Assembly: GCA_040954595.2 (NCBI GenBank)
Contig: CM082577.2
Location: 13,950,001 to 14,014,000, forward strand
From: Balanoglossus misakiensis
Lineage: Eukaryota; Hemichordata
DNA: 64,000 bases
Reading direction: 5' to 3'
The notes under the pieces are model-generated. The model did not search any database. It was not told the DNA's origin and worked only from the letters and a program-made list of their open reading frames with translations. The translations under genes were made by a program, and so were the position numbers. This document shows positions 58,801 to 64,000 of the stretch, piece after piece (the first letter of the stretch is position 1; each line of letters opens with the position of its first letter).

Positions 58801-60459
58801 CGACATCTTTCCATTGTCTCATTCATTCCACCTGTTTCCACCTGGGCTCGCACGGTCGACCCGTCCCCCAGGACCCCCCTCCCCCCCAAGCCGCATCATG
58901 TTATGATCCCTTGGGTGACATCTTTCCATTGTCTCATTCGTTCCACGCTCCCACCTGGGCTCGCACGGTCGACCCGTCCCCCAGGATCCCACTCCCAGCA
59001 TTTCCAACATCTCACCCCATTTCCTCTTTTCCACTTCCCTTTATTTTGGGGGTCAACTTCAGTCATTCTTCCTTCGTTTTGGGCCTTGGATTTCATCCTG
59101 ACCCCCATCTCTCGGGAAGTGCACAACCTCCCTCACATTTCGGCCTGTCAGGATGGATCCACCCACAGGGCCAGGTTCGACCGCTTGACTGAAGGGGCCC
59201 CCTCCCAATTTTAGATTAGCGTTTTTTATTTGAATAGCTAGACTAGTGTATTTTAGTTTTATTGTTCATTTATTGACACTTGTGTTTTTCTCTGTAATTT
59301 ATTAAGTTTTGTTAAGCGAGTTTCTTGTTCGGGTATTAAAAGCCTTACTTCTATCTCAATCCAGCGTGGTGTGTTTCACAAAGTAAAATCTGTGTTGTGT
59401 CACAGATGTTTTTTGTGAACACACCGAGGTGGTCTTCACTAGCCCCACCTCCATTTCCTCGACCAATCAGCGCCGCTGGTGCTGACCTTTACTGCTTCGT
59501 TTCTGACCAATCAGCTTGGCCTGTGCACACGGCCCTTAGCGTCAGACTGGCCGTCCTTTGTTTCCCCATTCATTCATTCATTCATTCAGTTCTCTGCTTG
59601 AGCCAGGTCACGTCGTCTTTCCCACCTCCACCCCGTTCTTCCACATTTATACAAATTATAGGTGAACAGAACACCATTTTCGTAAGGGTATTTTGACTTA
59701 TGACGTCACTATGATGTCATGATTTGTCATATCACTTTAATTTTGTAATTAATGGAAAGCTTGTTTATTAAGCTTTCTTTTGATACCAAACACTTCCCTG
59801 TTGTTCTAGGTATACATTCAGAGAGACAGTATTTTACAAGACTAATTTACCCCCCTACGTCAATTTATATGCACTTTTAGGCTTTTCTACATACGTTACC
59901 CAATATAATTTAGAAGCCAATAACTCGAAAACGCCCCGGTGCCCAGATGGCAAACAAAGTGAATTTTACTCAGTATATGATAGGCTTTCAGAAAAACATT
60001 GTCTCAAAAATTCCCCCGGGGGGGGGAGGTAAACCCCTACTGGCTCATGGTCTAACATGAAGGTTATATGCCGCCAGTCGTAGGCACTGGGCGCTTTGGC
60101 GCGAAACGACCATTCCCCGTCGTCTGCCGACAAAAGTGTGAATTCAACAAAAACGCCGTCATACTCGAACCGGAAACCTCTTGACGTGGACGGGTTATCG
60201 TAATTAGATATGATCACACAATCAGTCTTTGAATGTCGCTGGAACCAAAACGACAGTGTAAAGCCTGTCGGACAGCGTAGGGTGCTTCCGATACAAGCCG
60301 TGTTGTCGAAGTCTGCGGAGAGCCACGCCCCAGTTGCATCCAGAAGTCCCCCTTGCGATTTGCGAGCTGCAGCCAGCTGAACATATCCATGCATCTCCAT
60401 TGCAGCGTCACCAACCATGTAGCCGCCAGAAATCTCATCCATTGGCAAATGGAGACGTT
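30007..60459 (-). CDS. Polycystin-1-like protein gene (22 exons, 5' end missing, exon 1 interrupted by transposon)
   Basis: Polycystin-1 family proteins are large membrane receptors with 11 transmembrane helices that pair with polycystin-2 type cation channels. Read on the minus strand, 22 exons with GT-AG sites join without any phase conflict into 9638 coding bases (3211 residues plus stop), counting the first visible exon without its transposon. Order: two LamG-like domains, a WSC domain, about seven PKD repeats, a REJ module, a GPS autoproteolysis site (HLT/S), TM1, PLAT, further TM helices, and a six-TM polycystin channel. The first visible exon starts at a phase-1 acceptor, so signal peptide and start lie upstream, perhaps beyond 64000. 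A 7087-bp foldback element breaks that exon. The introns hold a TTAA MITE, two long microsatellites and no other gene. Confidence 0.9.
30561..31121 (-). CDS. Polycystin exon 21 (last three TM helices and pore loop)
   Basis: TM segments: FLAMTLFIAVLKFLKL, VIWIIVFVAYCQVFYLVFG and FFFFFILCLYWILMNMFLTI. Between the last two lies the pore loop with TQISMMLGRFDYHAL. The equivalent filter in polycystin-2 reads LGD, so the acidic position is Arg here. This part corresponds to S4-S6 of the channel fold. Confidence 0.9.
31288..31440. repeat. Diverged remnant of the 1234-1645 MITE family
   Basis: In the intron between exons 20 and 21. It shares with about 1322-1490 the string TTCTACT, then ATTCA(T/G)TGGTC(A/G)AATAAAAT, GGTCACCG, GTTAAA, CATAGA and ATTGG(T/A)GAAAAA in the same order, with substitutions and small indels. 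The ends are not recognisable. Confidence 0.6.
31570..32268 (-). CDS. Polycystin exon 20 (polycystin/TOP domain and two TM helices)
   Basis: It encodes the extracellular polycystin domain (PWIYHTASELNGLPVLGYQT, YGGGGYVATLG, RAIFVELTVYNANVNLFSLV). TM helices YVGLAAIFVILAQLVYVVFV and CLEMVLIVFAIVVIAMYAL follow. It is bounded by TTTTTCCAG and a CACA|GTGAGT donor (phase 1). Confidence 0.9.
32510..32681 (-). CDS. Polycystin exon 19 (start of polycystin domain)
   Basis: It carries FWDWMEEAMIPGLY and RVGPARFRQLRVSP, the latter a hallmark of the polycystin family just after the first channel helix. Phase 0 in, phase 1 out. Confidence 0.9.
33715..33941 (-). CDS. Polycystin exon 18 (first helix of channel domain)
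   Basis: A basic cytosolic lead-in (KRKAYVLPPKGDKLEALRKE) is followed by TM helix LREIALFGVFVIVLLSLCYT and the start of the extracellular loop (NSIHQVFF). Confidence 0.85.
34349..34490 (-). CDS. Polycystin exon 17 (end of TM helix and acidic loop)
   Basis: VIVIAIFFSCF completes the TM helix begun in exon 16. An acidic cytosolic loop (TDDEEEGGKP) follows. Phase 0 in, phase 1 out. Confidence 0.8.
34661..34815. repeat. Compound (ATC)n-(ACC)n-(GAT)n microsatellite
   Basis: About 29 ATC units, a short ACC run, a spacer, then about 11 GAT units. ATC and GAT are complements, so the tract can fold on itself. It sits in the intron between exons 16 and 17 and is followed there by no other feature. 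A small inverted repeat (AATAGAAGTCC...GGACTTCTATT) lies just before it at about 34616-34643. Confidence 0.95.
34893..35607 (-). CDS. Polycystin exon 16 (TM helices after PLAT)
   Basis: It begins FYFICDKWLAVEYDDGLIDR, the end of the PLAT-containing loop. Helices follow: LTCCLSLLYCSMLASAMWF, FYVSVMTNLVVFPVNFIIVE, YIGWIICTVTVVTSAFFVIL and LISIVLSFSLSVLVTQPL. Two charged cytosolic stretches lie between them. This matches TM2-TM5 of the 11-TM polycystin-1 topology. Confidence 0.9.
36070..36166. repeat. Short intronic direct duplication
   Basis: ACTATAATAAAGATAGTTGT plus GCGATACA near 36078, and ACTATGATAAAGAGAGTTGT plus GCGATACA near 36134, are two copies of about 45 bp. Confidence 0.6.
36330..36490 (-). 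CDS. Polycystin exon 15 (PLAT, second half)
   Basis: The acceptor TTCTTCTGAAG joins in phase 0 to exon 14. It encodes LFQTGSIDHFVMAVPQCLG and YLRIWHDDSGQG...SWYLSRIMM, the typical PLAT/LH2 pattern. PLAT domains bind lipids or partner proteins on the cytosolic side. Confidence 0.9.
36792..36962 (-). CDS. Polycystin exon 14 (PLAT, first half)
   Basis: YFYEIAVYTGMRRGAGTKSK, VSFMLSGDEEDTGIRVL and DDNRRK are the opening strands of the PLAT domain. Phase 0 at both ends. Confidence 0.9.
37461..37688 (-). CDS. Polycystin exon 13 (GPS cleavage site and TM1)
   Basis: It holds THCLCSHLTSFAADFFVPP, with the GPS cleavage tripeptide HLT/S intact, then a short stalk and TM1 (VFSTVFVLLGLYFLLLIWA), followed by basic cytosolic residues. 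It completes the GPS motif begun in exon 12. Confidence 0.92.
37940..38160. repeat. Imperfect intronic tandem duplication
   Basis: Two copies of about 100 bp share CTTGTATATA, AGAG(A/G)TCTCT, TTGAAA, GGAAACGC/AGAAACGC, ATGGGC and TTTGTTCCGA. They lie in the intron between exons 12 and 13. Confidence 0.6.
38632..38744 (-). CDS. Polycystin exon 12 (GPS motif, first half)
   Basis: NCLFWHESDEKWINDGCR supplies the first cysteine pair and tryptophans of the GPS motif. Phase 1 in, phase 0 out. Confidence 0.9.
39479..39959 (-). CDS. Polycystin exon 11 (GAIN-like region before GPS)
   Basis: The acceptor ...TGACAG is chosen because it preserves phase 0 and gives TTSFSGNPYSWDP. A nearby AG 14 bp downstream would break the frame. 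The exon continues through LDEEVAFFLDNDP and YYIAVQLP, typical of the segment between REJ and GPS. Confidence 0.85.
40796..41041 (-). CDS. Polycystin exon 10 (REJ-GPS linker)
   Basis: 82 codons in phase 0, including LGMSIIDVVSQTVR and PSIILPSEFLTVEL. It forms part of the long extracellular region, as in other polycystin-1-like proteins. Confidence 0.8.
41474..41821. mobile_element. 348-bp MITE with ~110-bp inverted repeats and TTAA duplication
   Basis: It starts AGGGACAAGG and ends TTCTCCCT, flanked by TTAA at 41470-41473 and 41822-41825. The arms pair through CGCTGCCCC/GGGGCAGCG, ATTAATTATGTTTGATACAA and its complement, and GTGAATCAACGTTC/GAACGTTGATTCAC. It has no coding capacity and lies in the intron between exons 9 and 10. 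TTAA duplications suggest a piggyBac or Kolobok parent. Confidence 0.85.
42020..42213 (-). CDS. Polycystin exon 9 (acidic linker)
   Basis: IEGIGNIIKSAVVVDEEEVE is followed by a proline/glutamate-rich stretch (PEPTEPPEFPNYYGDDPSPE) and QALIKEQQVDFAERA. Phase 1 in, phase 0 out. Confidence 0.8.
42679..42769 (-). CDS. Polycystin exon 8
   Basis: A small 91-bp exon encoding VRAALAMVFMANQLQDIKDQ and REEMLNTAT. It is supported by good acceptor and donor sites and by phases that match both neighbours. Confidence 0.75.
44784..44945 (-). CDS. Polycystin exon 7
   Basis: 54 codons in phase 0: VTEIEISPGESDLLVEQLV, then LMQAGDFQGATQLIMALLSL, typical of the helical end of the REJ region in polycystin-1 proteins. 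Confidence 0.85.
45046..45329 (-). CDS. Polycystin exon 6 (REJ region)
   Basis: It encodes VTCENWLDEGHDVE, LKYRILYG, IFAAGPADLDYAYDVIVHVI and DKYGAYAVFELSLR, a fibronectin-III/REJ-like beta domain. Phase 1 in, phase 0 out. Confidence 0.85.
46012..46182 (-). CDS. Polycystin exon 5 (REJ region)
   Basis: RKFRLGLYGSRQGYATGYSF and LPPYNGVCQISPTTG, a pattern typical of REJ (N-P-N-G-G-C-like) repeats. Phase 1 at both ends. Confidence 0.85.
46753..46928 (-). CDS. Polycystin exon 4 (REJ cysteine motif)
   Basis: CKTNCGGKVNPTGTLSYQGE and CLSCSQGVRLSYQWSL: the C..NC....P...L...C..C signature found in REJ modules. Phase 2 in, phase 1 out. Confidence 0.9.
47763..50835 (-). CDS. Polycystin exon 3 (WSC, seven PKD repeats, start of REJ; 3073 bp)
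   Basis: One very long exon. It opens with a WSC domain (GYVETHYIGCYAEN, ETCRHSCRYDNYKFAAL, CFCGNDYG, CANDTNTFCGG), a putative carbohydrate-binding fold also present in vertebrate polycystin-1. Seven PKD immunoglobulin-like repeats follow, each marked by a D/W-F-G-D-G strand: YYFDFGDD, FELDFGDGG, VEVDFGDGS, INIDFGDGE, IEWYFGDGT, YSWQFGDGS and a variant LWDFNDGS. The end is the REJ start (ITNFTWSLYEID, QFVWFCRREGE). Packing so many domains into a single exon is unlike the split exons of the rest of the gene. Phase 1 in, phase 2 out. Confidence 0.92.
51359..52069 (-). CDS. Polycystin exon 2 (second LamG-like domain)
   Basis: 237 codons, phase 1 at both ends, so the domain is a movable module. 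FFHWTMDSLSADN, CDSGLTVSTWMSPSL, GGHRCSSNGFYFRL, NIWSHVTFTWSIVTGIHVYI and KFLLDDLKFWDD follow the strand pattern of concanavalin-like LamG domains. It is related to the first LamG domain in exon 1, probably by exon duplication. Confidence 0.85.
52396..52706. repeat. ACAAC-type pentanucleotide microsatellite (~310 bp)
   Basis: Long (ACACA/ACAAC)n array with interspersed CACTA, ACCAC and ACGCA variants, in the intron between exons 1 and 2. It generates artificial Asn-Thr-His and Cys-Val open frames on the two strands. Confidence 0.95.
52740..52967 (-). CDS. Polycystin exon 1 (visible), 3' part after the foldback insertion
   Basis: It resumes the first LamG domain: WDTVNVIVYVNGIHWSTLD, SLIIGRDPFTG, FLIDDIKFVEET, ending in phase 1 at CTATG|GTGAGA. 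The last three bases on the high side (52965-52967, ACA) are one target-duplication copy. It has no acceptor of its own. It is the continuation of 60055-60459 and reads in frame with it when the element and one ACA are subtracted. Confidence 0.92.
53624..56183. repeat. Satellite-like ~170-bp tandem array of foldback (copy 2)
   Basis: Mirror of 17061-19620: about eleven units in one orientation, then three in the other. Same recurring words as in copy 1. Confidence 0.9.
56419..56653 (+). repeat. 5' terminal direct repeat of passenger (copy 2)
   Basis: 235 bp, paired with 59383-59620. They differ by 3 bp in length and a few substitutions, so the passenger is older than the duplication of the composite. 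Confidence 0.85.
56496..56547 (+). promoter_or_regulatory. Two CCAATCAG boxes in the passenger's 5' repeat
   Basis: CCAATCAG at 56496-56503 and 56540-56547, 180-230 bp upstream of the gag-like ATG. This spacing is typical of CCAAT/NF-Y promoters. The same pair occurs in the 3' repeat. Confidence 0.4.
56726..57976 (+). CDS. Gag-like protein of passenger retroelement (416 aa, copy 2)
   Basis: Identical in frame and length to the copy at 15268-16518. It has a basic start, a low-complexity first half, a possible capsid-like middle, a CCHC-like cluster (CNLCGSVAHATEIC) and a C-terminal CCCH-type finger (CKKDNCSFAHC) before CSIC. The stop codon (TAA, 57974-57976) lies at the edge of the first 150-bp-period repeat. 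Open in both copies, so it either remains useful to the element or the duplication is very recent. Confidence 0.7.
   Translation: MPARRRSRVPTAQPYVRPTTRAQSRSSATPDAVSASPSTTDLNRLVTENCATSVQGYNNEVPADRRSSPEFSDVPQGSRQEQQNNYVTTSMFTSLQDSVNNLTRLVLEQQNPGFSNNAPMTSSPVTSHPPMEQNVHTNAFQDGGRGSATNNNNHSGATNDLLRSRGISSENLPHVELVSPSLRRDILAGKDVNLACLLIPGYSFNDSQRHIVIGDEALSLRPLHDTRVHRSLTIQEFILAFSVYKNVMCEAYPNRREELDSYQRDLVDMSRRFSGLAFYEYHRAFSARAAALLQNHNIKVDWSRRDTTLYCSIFSGMRAVLCNLCGSVAHATEICPQLAPGSRKSVNSISAPPQPPSQDRQGRPRVFHQDKELCNNFNSPTGCKKDNCSFAHCCSICFSGDHSKAQGNCSGKQRPT
57971..58238. repeat. Two 150-bp-period direct repeats (copy 2)
   Basis: Blocks of about 118 bp at 57971-58088 and 58121-58238, starting CCTAATTCAGTACTTAGG. 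Mirror of 15006-15273. Confidence 0.85.
58287..58990. repeat. ~113-bp minisatellite in passenger (copy 2)
   Basis: About seven units with CACCTGGGCTCGCACGGTCG and CCGCATCATTTTATGATCCC; one unit is shortened. Mirror of 14254-14957. Confidence 0.9.
59383..59620 (+). repeat. 3' terminal direct repeat of passenger (copy 2)
   Basis: 238 bp, followed by a 21-bp tail (59621-59641) that is missing after the 5' repeat. This asymmetry is unlike ordinary LTRs. Confidence 0.85.
60055..60459 (-). CDS. Polycystin exon 1 (visible), 5' part before the foldback insertion
   Basis: The acceptor TTTCATTTCAG is at 60460-60470; the exon enters in phase 1. It encodes the first LamG-like domain: RLHLPMDEISGG, CPTGFTLSFWFQRHS, CVIISNYDN, GFRFEYDGVFVEF and DWRHITFM, where the foldback begins. 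Read through, the frame continues 29 codons into the element and stops. ACA at 60055-60057 is the target-duplication copy kept in the exon. The upstream exon with the signal peptide was not found. Confidence 0.9.
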
Positions 60460-60554
60460 CTGAAATGAAAATTATACAGGTATATATGAGCATCTAATCG
60501 ACGCCCCATTGTGGCTGCATGTTGCAATTTGAACAAGTGTTATATTAAACGGGT

Positions 60555-60760
60555 ACCCAACCGATAAACTGATACAAACACAGGTAGATCAATGGGGATG
60601 ATTGTGAAAGACAAGGAGCCGTTTAATCAGCTTTCATAGCAAGAGTACAAAACTATCATTGTATGTGTCGCCAAGAGATGGCAAACTGATGTAAACACAG
60701 ATAATATGGCTCAATGGGGATGATTGTGAAAGATGCGGAGACGATTTATGTGTTTTATTG
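60555..60760. repeat. Imperfect tandem duplication (~120-bp period)
   Basis: AAACTGAT..AAACACAG and TCAATGGGGATGATTGTGAA occur in the same order near 60565-60615 and 60688-60735. Confidence 0.7.
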
Positions 60761-61699
60761 TGGAAAAAAAACGCATGTGAAATTCAGCAGCTCATGGGGA
60801 TATCATTCATGACAAACGAGAAAAGACGCCGTTACAGTAAAGTTGTTCATCGAGCTAGACTGTAAATTAACCACGACAACTTATTTGAGGTCTGGAAGTC
60901 TTTAGAAAGTTATTTGCGAAAACTTGCCAGAATTTCTTTTCACGCCTCGCCATTCTTGAATCTATACAAGGCGGTCAATACACAAAATGGAAATAACTCA
61001 CTCGTTCGTACACTTGTATGACCATAAATTTATGTTAGTAAAGGAGTGTAAATAATGCGAAAAGTGGCAGCGCGTGGGACTAGTAACACTGCTGTGAATG
61101 TATTCCATAACATACACTGTATCTATGGCATGTGTGCGTGTGAGACATTTGTCAGTATAGGGCGCATCTCAAGAGATTGTGACATGTCTTTGAGGTAATA
61201 TGTACAAGCAAGCTGCACATGCCCGTACAGCTCTTGTAGCTTTGTGGATACAATTCGAAACAGCATACTTAATTCGTATGAATGTCACGTCAAGTACAAA
61301 AGAACAACATTCCAAGCGATCGAAACACAAGGTATCCTCTGCCCGTATGCTGGTATACGCAGCAAAGAAGGGTGAACAGAAAAGGACGTTTATCATTGAA
61401 AAGTTAGGATGCATAAAACGGATTGCACACAAGAGTAACTCATTGACTTCATAGCTTCGCACCATGGTTTGTCGTTGCAGAAGTGGTTTGGAAAGAGAGC
61501 AGTGGTCAATCAGGGATGTTTGTCATTGTTTGAACACCATACAGTACAATGCAACTTTGACTTTCAAACTATTTACCCGATTACCGGCATTGCATAATGT
61601 ACCCAAGGTTAGGCTACAGTGAGAAGCGCCATCAACATTGTTTTCTGAGTTACCGCTGTCATTCGTTTTGTATTGACCATAAATTATACAGCCAGTTCA

Positions 61700-62430
61700 G
61701 TTCTTACGGCCAGGGGGAGGGGGGGGGGGGGGGCGGCAAAATCCAGGAGGGGTTACTTAAATTTTGAAGTCCAAAGGGGCGGGGTCATCTGTTTTTTTTT
61801 AAACGTTTAGGGGGGGGGGGTGTCACATACTTTTGCCACCGAACTTTTGCTTTTCAGTCCACAAAATTGCAGTTTCGCGCCCTTTATTTTACAAAATTTT
61901 CTATTGTGGGATGGGGACACCCCCTCCCACACCCACCCCTTCATTCTCCGCCACATTTCATTTTTTGGCAAAAAGTAAAATTGGTCCTCCCAAACATTGA
62001 GAAAATTTGCTTTCGAGTTATTAAAAATGCAACTTTGAGCTACATATTTTACAAAAATTTCTTATGTGGGAGGGGGACACCCCCTCCCACGCCCATCCCC
62101 GCCACTTTTCTTGTTTTACCAGTTCTAGCAACTATTGTATTGACTTGTCATTTTATTTTGTTCGTAGATTTCTTTATTGCAATGATGATATATATACCGG
62201 TACTTCAATTACTTTAAGAAATTTATAATTGAGGTGTGAGCATCATTCCCTTTATTGCATACGGTGTACATAGGATCAGGACGGCGAATGTTTTCAGCGG
62301 GGGGGGGGGTCATCATATTTTTGCGTCTGTCAAAGGGGTGTCGTCATTTTTTGGTGCTGGGTGAAAGGGGGGGGGGGGTCGGCCTGATTTTGAAAACCGA
62401 TGACACAAACTTGCCGCCCCCCCCCCTCAG
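61700..62430. repeat. Cluster of G/C homopolymer runs and short duplicated blocks
   Basis: G-runs of 8-14 occur near 61720, 61813, 62300 and 62368, and a C-run near 62417. Two similar blocks with GGGGACACCCCCTCCCAC lie near 61914 and 62072. The pattern resembles the 24030-24475 region, with runs beside GTCA and TTTTTG words, and may be remnants of a dispersed repeat. Confidence 0.5.
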
Positions 62431-63399
62431 CCGTAAAAACTGAACGGTCCCTAATACAAATATTATGGAAACTTGTCCTGGGTGACATTCAAAATATTTA
62501 CCGGAATGCTATAGCCTAATCTATGGTTCGGGTTGATGCTATTATTTTTTATTTTTTAATCAAAAATCGATTTTGTTGTATATCATTGTCATTATCAAAA
62601 CTAAAAAGTGTCAGAAATAAAAGTTCCGTCTTGATGATCGAAAGTCACGCCGATGAATGTTAACACGAGTGCACAGTGACAAGACAAATATCGTGCATTG
62701 CAGTGAATACAGTTCCCATTGGGTAGTTAAAAAATAAAACATCCGTAAATTCGTGATGACCTGTATTTTTATTAATTATTTATTTGGTATAAGCTCCGTA
62801 TGCAAGTTAAGAGGCCGGTTTTAGCTCTATTGAGTATTTAGCTTCGCTGTATTGGGCTCTCGTCCAATCAGAATGGCGGATGGTAGCATGAGCCAATATT
62901 TCGAGTATATGGCTGTAGTGTGTATTACAATAGGCCTATCTTAGATAGGTCGGAATGGAGAGGTCATTCCTTTTATTTTAGGACGCATCAGCTGCTTGTC
63001 TTTTCTATTATATTGGACAAATTCGGATTGTTTTATCACTTCAAAAATTGAAGACGCCGAACTATAGTTTCCCTGTGCCTATTTGGATTTGCCCTACGCT
63101 TTTGTAGTCTAATGCAATAACAAGATAACTGTAGTTACAAAATCACGCTTCCAAAAAAAACACCGTGAGAGAATTCATCACCTGCATTTCAGTTTGTCTG
63201 CATTCATTGACCTGAGACTCTTTCTCTCTGCATGCACACAGACGTTGCACTGCATTCTTTGACTAATTAGTGTGACGTAATGCTAAAAGCAAGATTCTGA
63301 TTGGGTAGTAACTGATATGCATATTTCACTCACAGATGGTGCCTCGTTCTCGTACCGGAACCGTTGCTTGTATTTGAAATCATTTGGACTTCGACGGTC

Positions 63400-63436
63400 T
63401 TCAAGCATGGAGGTCCCGGTCGCCTCCATGCTTGAA
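63400..63436. other. Perfect 14-bp-stem hairpin
   Basis: TTCAAGCATGGAGG (63400-63413) and CCTCCATGCTTGAA (63423-63436) are exact complements around a 9-base loop. No flanking element or RNA gene is recognised. Confidence 0.7.
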
Positions 63437-64000
63437 TGTCGGATGTCTGGTAAGCATGACATTTAATTTAACTTAACTTAACTAGTACACTCTATCTAGC
63501 AAGAAGGGTAGTGGTACGGCGAGAATGTCCTCCCACCATGAAAATTCTGAATGTGGAAGGCGTCACAGCAAAATGTACATCGTTTGCGGTCTCAGTCGGC
63601 TTTGCTGTGGCGGTGGTATCGTAACACACTACGTACGGTATACGTTTTGAGGCGGGCGATTTTAAGGGAAAGCGTTAGTGAAGAAACTGACCAATTGCGA
63701 CTATTTGATAGTGGATTTTATCGCATTTATCATAATTTTTTTGCTGTTTGGAGATTTTTTGGCATCATTATAACTGTTATGAGCTACCAGTGTTAGCTAA
63801 GTCCCGATGTTGGCAGCGGCACAAAGAGAATTAGTTCGAACCATAGACGGCTCTCCCTCCGAGTTTTATGTTTGTTTGTTGTTATTGATTGGCATAATGA
63901 ACAAAAAAAATGTTTGCTTGTTTAATTATTTTTAAATATGGTCACGTTTGTTGGCATGTTAGGTATATTCAACTGTTAGGGTTGGGATTTATTCGCATCA

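Larger units (their letters stand above)
56419..59641 (+). mobile_element. Passenger retroelement in foldback copy 2
   Basis: Same 3223-bp insert as in copy 1, here reading on the plus strand. CACATTTA flanks it at 56411-56418 and 59642-59649. It was therefore carried along by the foldback rather than inserted twice: same site, same arm and same flanking octamer in both copies. Confidence 0.8.
52968..60054. mobile_element. Foldback element, copy 2, inserted in a polycystin coding exon
   Basis: Inverted duplicate of 13190-20276 with the same length (7087 bp). Corresponding ORF ends and other positions compared all sum to 73244, so the copies share every indel. The arm-specific differences (such as TGATATGAC in only one arm) are also shared. 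It is flanked by ACA on both sides (52965-52967 and 60055-60057). The left arm (52968 to about 54466) is uninterrupted; the right arm carries the passenger retroelement (56419-59641). The host position is the middle of the first LamG domain. No GT-AG pair lies at its borders, so it is not an ordinary intron. Confidence 0.93.
60460..64000. other. Upstream (intron or 5' flank) of the polycystin gene, no exon recognised
   Basis: No exon with a matching phase-1 donor and signal peptide was identified. It contains the duplication at 60555-60760, the G-run region at 61700-62430 and a hairpin at 63400-63436. Short ORFs (for example 63551-63796) have no domain character. Confidence 0.4.

Noticed and set aside
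52968-60054. Foldback copy 2 as a normal intron of the polycystin gene
   Set aside because: Its borders are TAGACC...GGTCTA with ACA duplications, not GT-AG. An identical element with a different flank occurs at 13190-20276, so it is an insertion.
13190-60054. The two foldback copies as an assembly duplication of one locus
   Set aside because: Flanks are unrelated and each copy has its own 3-bp target duplication, as expected for real transposition. Read depth would still be the final test.
63551-63796. 81-codon ORF near the window end
   Set aside because: No signal peptide, no known domain and no splice sites matching the phase-1 acceptor of the first visible polycystin exon.

Overview
This window is animal nuclear DNA. 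It has long introns with GT-AG sites, LINE retrotransposons, TTAA-flanked MITEs, long microsatellites and one very large split gene. The gene is a polycystin-1-like receptor/channel with LamG, WSC, PKD-repeat, REJ, GPS, PLAT and polycystin channel modules. Together with the L2/CR1-like LINEs carrying (ATT)n tails, it points to a marine invertebrate, most likely an invertebrate deuterostome (echinoderm, hemichordate or cephalochordate). I cannot fix the species from sequence alone.

Layout. 1-7.5 kb: a decayed copy (minus strand) of a multi-copy, transposon-like gene family. Its 3' part is still split into exons with usable splice sites. A LINE with a PHD-like zinc finger (2122-5301) is inserted in it, and a TTAA MITE (1234-1645) sits in one intron. 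9.9-13.1 kb: a second LINE with one long intact endonuclease/reverse transcriptase frame. 13.1-20.4 kb: a small MITE interrupted by a 7087-bp foldback element. 20.4-30 kb: intergenic DNA with two further inverted-repeat elements (22855-23823 and 26522-27393), local duplications and a perfect 22-bp palindrome beside a TATA-like box. 30.0-60.5 kb: the polycystin gene on the minus strand, 22 exons that join in phase and end in a stop at 30007. Its N-terminus is not found. 60.5-64 kb: no gene recognised.

The main result is the foldback element. It occurs twice, in opposite orientation, at 13190-20276 and 52968-60054. Both copies are exactly 7087 bp, and all corresponding positions I compared sum to 73244, so there are no net indels between them. 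Each copy has its own 3-bp target duplication (GTG and ACA). Each has nearly identical outer arms and an interior of tandem repeats of about 170 bp. Each also carries, at the same place in one arm, a 3223-bp passenger retroelement with terminal direct repeats, a CCCH-type gag-like ORF and no reverse transcriptase. So the foldback had already acquired the passenger before the composite moved as one unit.

The second copy lies inside a coding exon of the polycystin gene, in a LamG domain. The reading frame on the two sides joins exactly if the element and one ACA copy are subtracted. The allele in this window therefore carries a recent-looking gene-breaking insertion, while the other 21 exons look intact. 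The two inverted 7-kb copies flank 32.7 kb that holds nearly the whole gene, which could also promote inversion by recombination.
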